DNA of 64,000 nt from Sialis fuliginosa (lineage: Eukaryota > Arthropoda > Insecta > Megaloptera > Sialidae). The number at the start of each line of letters is the position of its first letter. Position 1 is the stretch's first letter. Under the pieces are notes generated by a model. The model was not told where the DNA came from, ran no database searches, and saw only the letters and a program-made list of their open reading frames with translations. Both the position numbers and the translations under genes were made by a program. The DNA lies in contig OY540810.1 in NCBI GenBank assembly GCA_961205875.1, forward strand, positions 620,001 to 684,000, read 5' to 3'. This document shows, piece after piece, positions 54,721-64,000 of the stretch.

Positions 54721-55239
54721 AATCAGGGGAAGAAGTTCTTCAAACTATACAATAAATTTTCATTAAAAGTTCGATATCATTTTATACTGTCAATAGTGTG
54801 TTTTTTGTAACTAAAAAGTATAAAAAAAGTTCGTAAAAATTAATATTTAGTCTCGTAGGTTCACTATAATGGAGTTTGACTGTATTTCTACATCAATTAA
54901 AACAAATTCATATTCACTTTTTACACAAATCAAAATAACATAAGTACGTCAGTATACAGTAATAAAATATTTTTGTTTTATTTATTTTTAATTTCTATGT
55001 TCAAAATGTACAGCCATTAAACTTTCAAAATGTTTGCGTTAATCAACTGTTTAAATAAAACATATAATACTGACCACATATAGAATTTATTTACATTTTT
55101 TTTTAATTATTAGGCATGTTTAAAGTAATTTTAATTATTTTTTTTTTGAGACACTAAAAATCGGAACGAAAAAATACTTTACATCATAAAAAAAATTCAC
55201 ATGCATTTCTTTTTACCTGAGATAAATGTTTTAAACATA

Positions 55240-55985
55240 ATTAATGCGTATTTAATCAAAATGCAAAAAAAAAAAAAAAATTGAAGTTATACTTCTAAAT
55301 GCGCATTTGGGGTGAAATTTTATGCGACAGAAATGAAACAAAAAGTTAGGTTAGGTGTAGATAATACAGTTTTCTGATATTTAATGCGTATTCAATCAAA
55401 ATGCAAAAAGTAAAAAAAAAATTGAAGTTGTACTTCTAAATGCGCATTCGGGGTGAAATTTTATGCGACAGAAATGAAACAAAAAGTTAGGTTAGGTGTA
55501 GATAATAAAGTTTTCTGATATTTAACGCGTATTCAATCAAAATGCAAAAAGTACAAAAAAAAAAATGAAGTTGTACTTCTAAATGCGCATTCGGGGTGAC
55601 ATTTTATGCGACAGAAATGAAATAAAAAGTTAGGTTAGGTGAAGATAACACAGTTTTCTGTTATTTAACGCGTATTCAATCAAAATGCAAAAAGTACAAA
55701 AAAAAATTGAAGTTGTACTTCTAAATGCGCATTCGGGGTGAAATTTTATGCGACAGAAATGAAATAAAAAGTTAGGTTAGGTGTAGATAATACAGTTTTC
55801 TGTTATTTAACGCGTATTCAATCAAAATGCAAAAAGTACAAAAAAATAATTGAAGTTGTACTTCTAAATGCGCATTCGGGGTGAAATTTTATGCGCCAGA
55901 AATGAAACAAAAAGTTTTTAGTTTTATATTTGCACGCTAGATGTCACTGCACCAAAGAAGTATAACTTCTAACGCACGTACATAA
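55240..55985. repeat. Tandem array, about 142-bp period
   Basis: AAATGCGCAT starts at 55297, 55437, 55581, 55723 and 55866 (steps 140-144). Units contain TTGAAGTTGTACTTCTAAAT, GGGGTGAAATTTTATGCGAC and AAAGTTAGGTTAGGTGTAGA. The array ends in CTAGATGTCACTGCACC and AAGTATAACTTCTAACGCAC, so it is an expansion inside the 53068-type element. Confidence 0.82.
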
Positions 55986-56069
55986 CCCCACTTTTTTTTT
56001 AATTAATAAAATTGCATATAACCGATAACATATAAATTTTATTGCTTTTATACGTCAATTAAAAATTAA

Positions 56070-56169
56070 CCCGTCAGTGCATATATTTAATTTATTTTAT
56101 TTTATAACATGACGTTATAAAATAAATAAATCTAGACGTCCTTTATAACGTACATTATGCAGTAACGGG
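56070..56169. mobile_element. Tiny piggyBac-like MITE (TTAA flanks)
   Basis: TTAA|CCCGTCAGTGCATA on the left (TTAA 56066-56069) and TATGCAGTAACGGG|TTAA on the right (56170-56173). About 100 bp, no coding potential. Confidence 0.65.
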
Positions 56170-56446
56170 TTAATCGTCAAATAAAAATAATTAACATCGA
56201 TGATGTAAAATTCCCTTTCGATCAAATAAACAAATGATAAATTTGACTAAAGATATTAGTAAGTAGCGAAGATACCACCGAATAAAACTATACAGCAGTG
56301 AAACTTAACATTCAATTCCAAAATATACGCATTTTCAATTATACAGGCTGGCCGAAATATTACATAATTTAAATATTCAGTAGAGCGATTTTTCGACCAC
56401 CTATATTTCAATAATTAAAAGAAGACCCAGTAGAACTATTTTTAAT

Positions 56447-56592
56447 GACCTCGTCCATTACTGGTTTTACTTTGTCCATTACTGAAGACAAAACATAACC
56501 AAAATAAAAATATATTTGCAGACTTTGGTAATTAAATTGATTTATTAAAGAGGTACATAAAGTGTCCAAGACTGGTGCCAGTACTTTATTTA
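56447..56592. mobile_element. ACTGGCACCAGT-family MITE, right-end fragment
   Basis: From TCCATTACTGGTTTTACTTT to AAGTGTCCAAGACTGGTGCC + AGTACTTTA. Confidence 0.65.
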
Positions 56593-57173
56593 TTGTTTAC
56601 TCATGTAGAAAAATATCCCACGTTAATAAAAAATTAAGCTGGATCTCCGTTTAAATCTTGATACTGATTTAAAAACGAAAAATAGAAGTATACATAAATT
56701 TAGAATATATATACTTGAAAAAATAGTTCATATATTTGATTAAATCGTAATATCATCATATTATTGAGCATGACGTATGTATACTAAAATTTAAAACATG
56801 TATTTTATGTATAAAATCCCGATGTACTTAAAAAAAAACAATTCAAAACGAAAAATATATCATCAAATTAAAATAAAAATCGTAGATTTTATTAATTCTA
56901 CACATATTCATACATATATCTCTTGGTTTCTGAATATAAGCAAAATCTTCTTGTTGGCTAGCAAACCACAAATTAAGCGACTATCAATTTTTTCCCCACC
57001 ACAGAATTAACACTTTTCAAAATTCTCCTTAGCTCTAGATTAAAATTATTTTTAATTTCACGAATGGTCTTTATATTACCAGAAACATGATTTTATACTC
57101 CCTCTAGGAATAATGATGTGACTATCTTATTTTGTTTCTGATAAGCTTTGTATTTGTGAATTGCATGAGTTAG
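56593..57173. other. Intergenic, nothing recognised
   Basis: AT-rich, no gene. Confidence 0.4.
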
Positions 57174-57665
57174 GGGGCTATTACACTATCAAATAAATAT
57201 GTCAAACATCTTTGACAAAGATTTGATCATATTTCTTTGATAAAATACGAGATTTTGTTCTATTACACTACATAAAATATTTGATAATATTTTCTTAGTA
57301 TTATCTAGGGATATTTTCTTCTTTTTTGGTGCATTTTGATAATCAATGTGTGGATGTTCGTCAGTTGACGCGATCGAGGTTTGAATTTACAACTGTGTAT
57401 TGCAGTTTTTATAATCAATAAGAAGATTATCATATAATACTGGATTATGTTGAATATATTAACTGTAACTGTCAGTGATAACTTGGTAGTCGCCATTTTG
57501 ATTTATCTGTCAAAAAACATTTGATCAAATATAAGAGACTGTCATTAACTATGATCATAGAAATATTATGAAGGTAAATATTATAAAAGTTGACTTATTA
57601 CACTGGCATATTTCTTTGATCAAAGAAATTTTATCACATTTCTTTGATAGTGTAATAGCTGCCTT
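57174..57665. mobile_element. MITE with GCTATTACACTATC ends, copy 2
   Basis: Inverted ends GCTATTACACTATCAAA and TTTGATAGTGTAATAGC. The interior is nearly identical to 27062-27548. Lies downstream of the PP1 stop codon. Confidence 0.8.
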
Positions 57666-57732
57666 ACACAAATACAGCATGAATACAACTACAGCACAGA
57701 CTGCTGTAGCTGTATTCATGCTGTATTTGTGT
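57666..57732. repeat. 31-bp-arm hairpin next to a MITE
   Basis: ACACAAATACAGCATGAATA... pairs with ...TATTCATGCTGTATTTGTGT with one mismatch and a 5-nt loop (ACAGCA CAGAC TGCTGT at the tip). It abuts the right end of the MITE at 57174. Confidence 0.75.
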
Positions 57733-57767
57733 TCAATGTCCTTGAAGTGAAATTTACCTAACAATCA

Positions 57768-57773
57768 TTTATT
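57768..57773 (-). terminator. Candidate PP1 poly(A) signal
   Basis: AATAAA on the minus strand, about 530 nt after the PP1 stop codon, with no earlier exact match. Given the base composition this is a weak call. Confidence 0.3.
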
Positions 57774-58302
57774 AATTAAAGTTATAAACGATTCTGTAAT
57801 AAATAAAAGTAGTATTTTTTCTGGTTTTACTATTTGCTAGAATGTTTCTAACGAACGTTTTAAATAACATAACCTCTATCATGTAATGTTTGATAATTAT
57901 TCTGTGGTTTGCCAAGCGTGTTAAACTAAACTAAATCATATCTCCTACAGTCACAATAACGTAACCATATTTATATAGTGATTATAGACAGAACATACGA
58001 CTGTGCCTATTATAATAAGACACAGCTTACACCCAGAAGTAAATTACAAGATACAAAGGCACTTTATACATAAAACCATGTCCGAGACAGTTGCGTAAAC
58101 GCGGATGGGATGGATGATTCAAACATCCACGTTTACAGATACAAATATTGTACACAGACCTTTGGTTACGACGTCATATTACGAGTGTCTGGCTGCTAAT
58201 ATTTAAACGGTAATCGTTGGTTCCACTTTTGTATGTGCTATTCCGTGAGTGCGTCGTGTAGTATTTGCTAATAATTTAATGGAACAGACACATTTTAAAG
58301 AG

Positions 58303-64000
<5,698 letters not shown>

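Overview
The window looks like a piece of an insect nuclear genome, most likely from a moth or butterfly with a large, repeat-rich genome. It is very AT-rich, genes are sparse and split by introns, an insect-type TTAGG telomere repeat is present, and there are Helitron-like elements with the TCCATACTAAT start and the GCGAAGTCGCGGGT...CTAG hairpin end that I associate with Lepidoptera. The lepidopteran assignment is inference; the intron-exon structure and transposon signatures are read directly from the sequence.

Genes. (1) 3322-4625 (+): a two-exon MADF-BESS DNA-binding protein of 223 residues, with a transposon-filled intron. (2) 6363-6549 (+): a U3 small nucleolar RNA gene, complete with GAC/A, C', B, C and D boxes. 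(3) 40082-44881 (+): a rhomboid intramembrane serine protease of 308 residues in three coding exons, with one probable non-coding exon at 38770-38825 and possible start sites far upstream near 18.0, 20.9 and 21.7 kb. (4) 62484-58303 (-): the last four coding exons of the catalytic subunit of protein phosphatase 1, of the beta (flapwing) type; its amino-terminal exon or exons lie beyond the right edge. The protein genes have no obvious shared pathway. U3 acts in ribosome biogenesis, PP1-beta in dephosphorylation of cytoskeletal and other targets, rhomboid in release of membrane-tethered growth factors, and the MADF-BESS protein in DNA binding.

Everything else is mobile-element and repeat sequence. 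I see no transposase or reverse transcriptase reading frame, so all elements appear non-autonomous. They include: two dimeric Helitron-like elements (327-2864); hAT-type miniature elements with exact or near-exact 8-bp target duplications (8432, 12821, 13284, 19797, 23911, 44960); piggyBac-type miniatures with TTAA duplications (14530, 56070, 60857); TA-flanked foldback or mariner-type miniatures (20423, 22751, 46831, 42392); a widespread ACTGGCACCAGT-ended family; a widespread family with a GCTTCCTCGC terminal hairpin; two copies of a roughly 700-bp perfect-looking palindrome (39.1-39.9 kb and 61.3-62.1 kb); three palindromes carrying a hammerhead-like CTGANGA...GAAAC core (5.8, 36.5 and 41.9 kb); and several tandem arrays (283-bp period at 32.5-33.9 kb, about 170 bp at 35.2-36.0 kb, about 142 bp at 55.2-55.9 kb, and a minisatellite in a PP1 intron).

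The points most worth following up are the hammerhead-like palindromes, the 1.05-kb element sitting directly on the rhomboid splice donor, the paired MITEs that each carry two perfect TGACGTCA sites, and the interstitial TTAGG tract between 29-bp direct repeats. I found no strong evidence for an undescribed multi-gene system.
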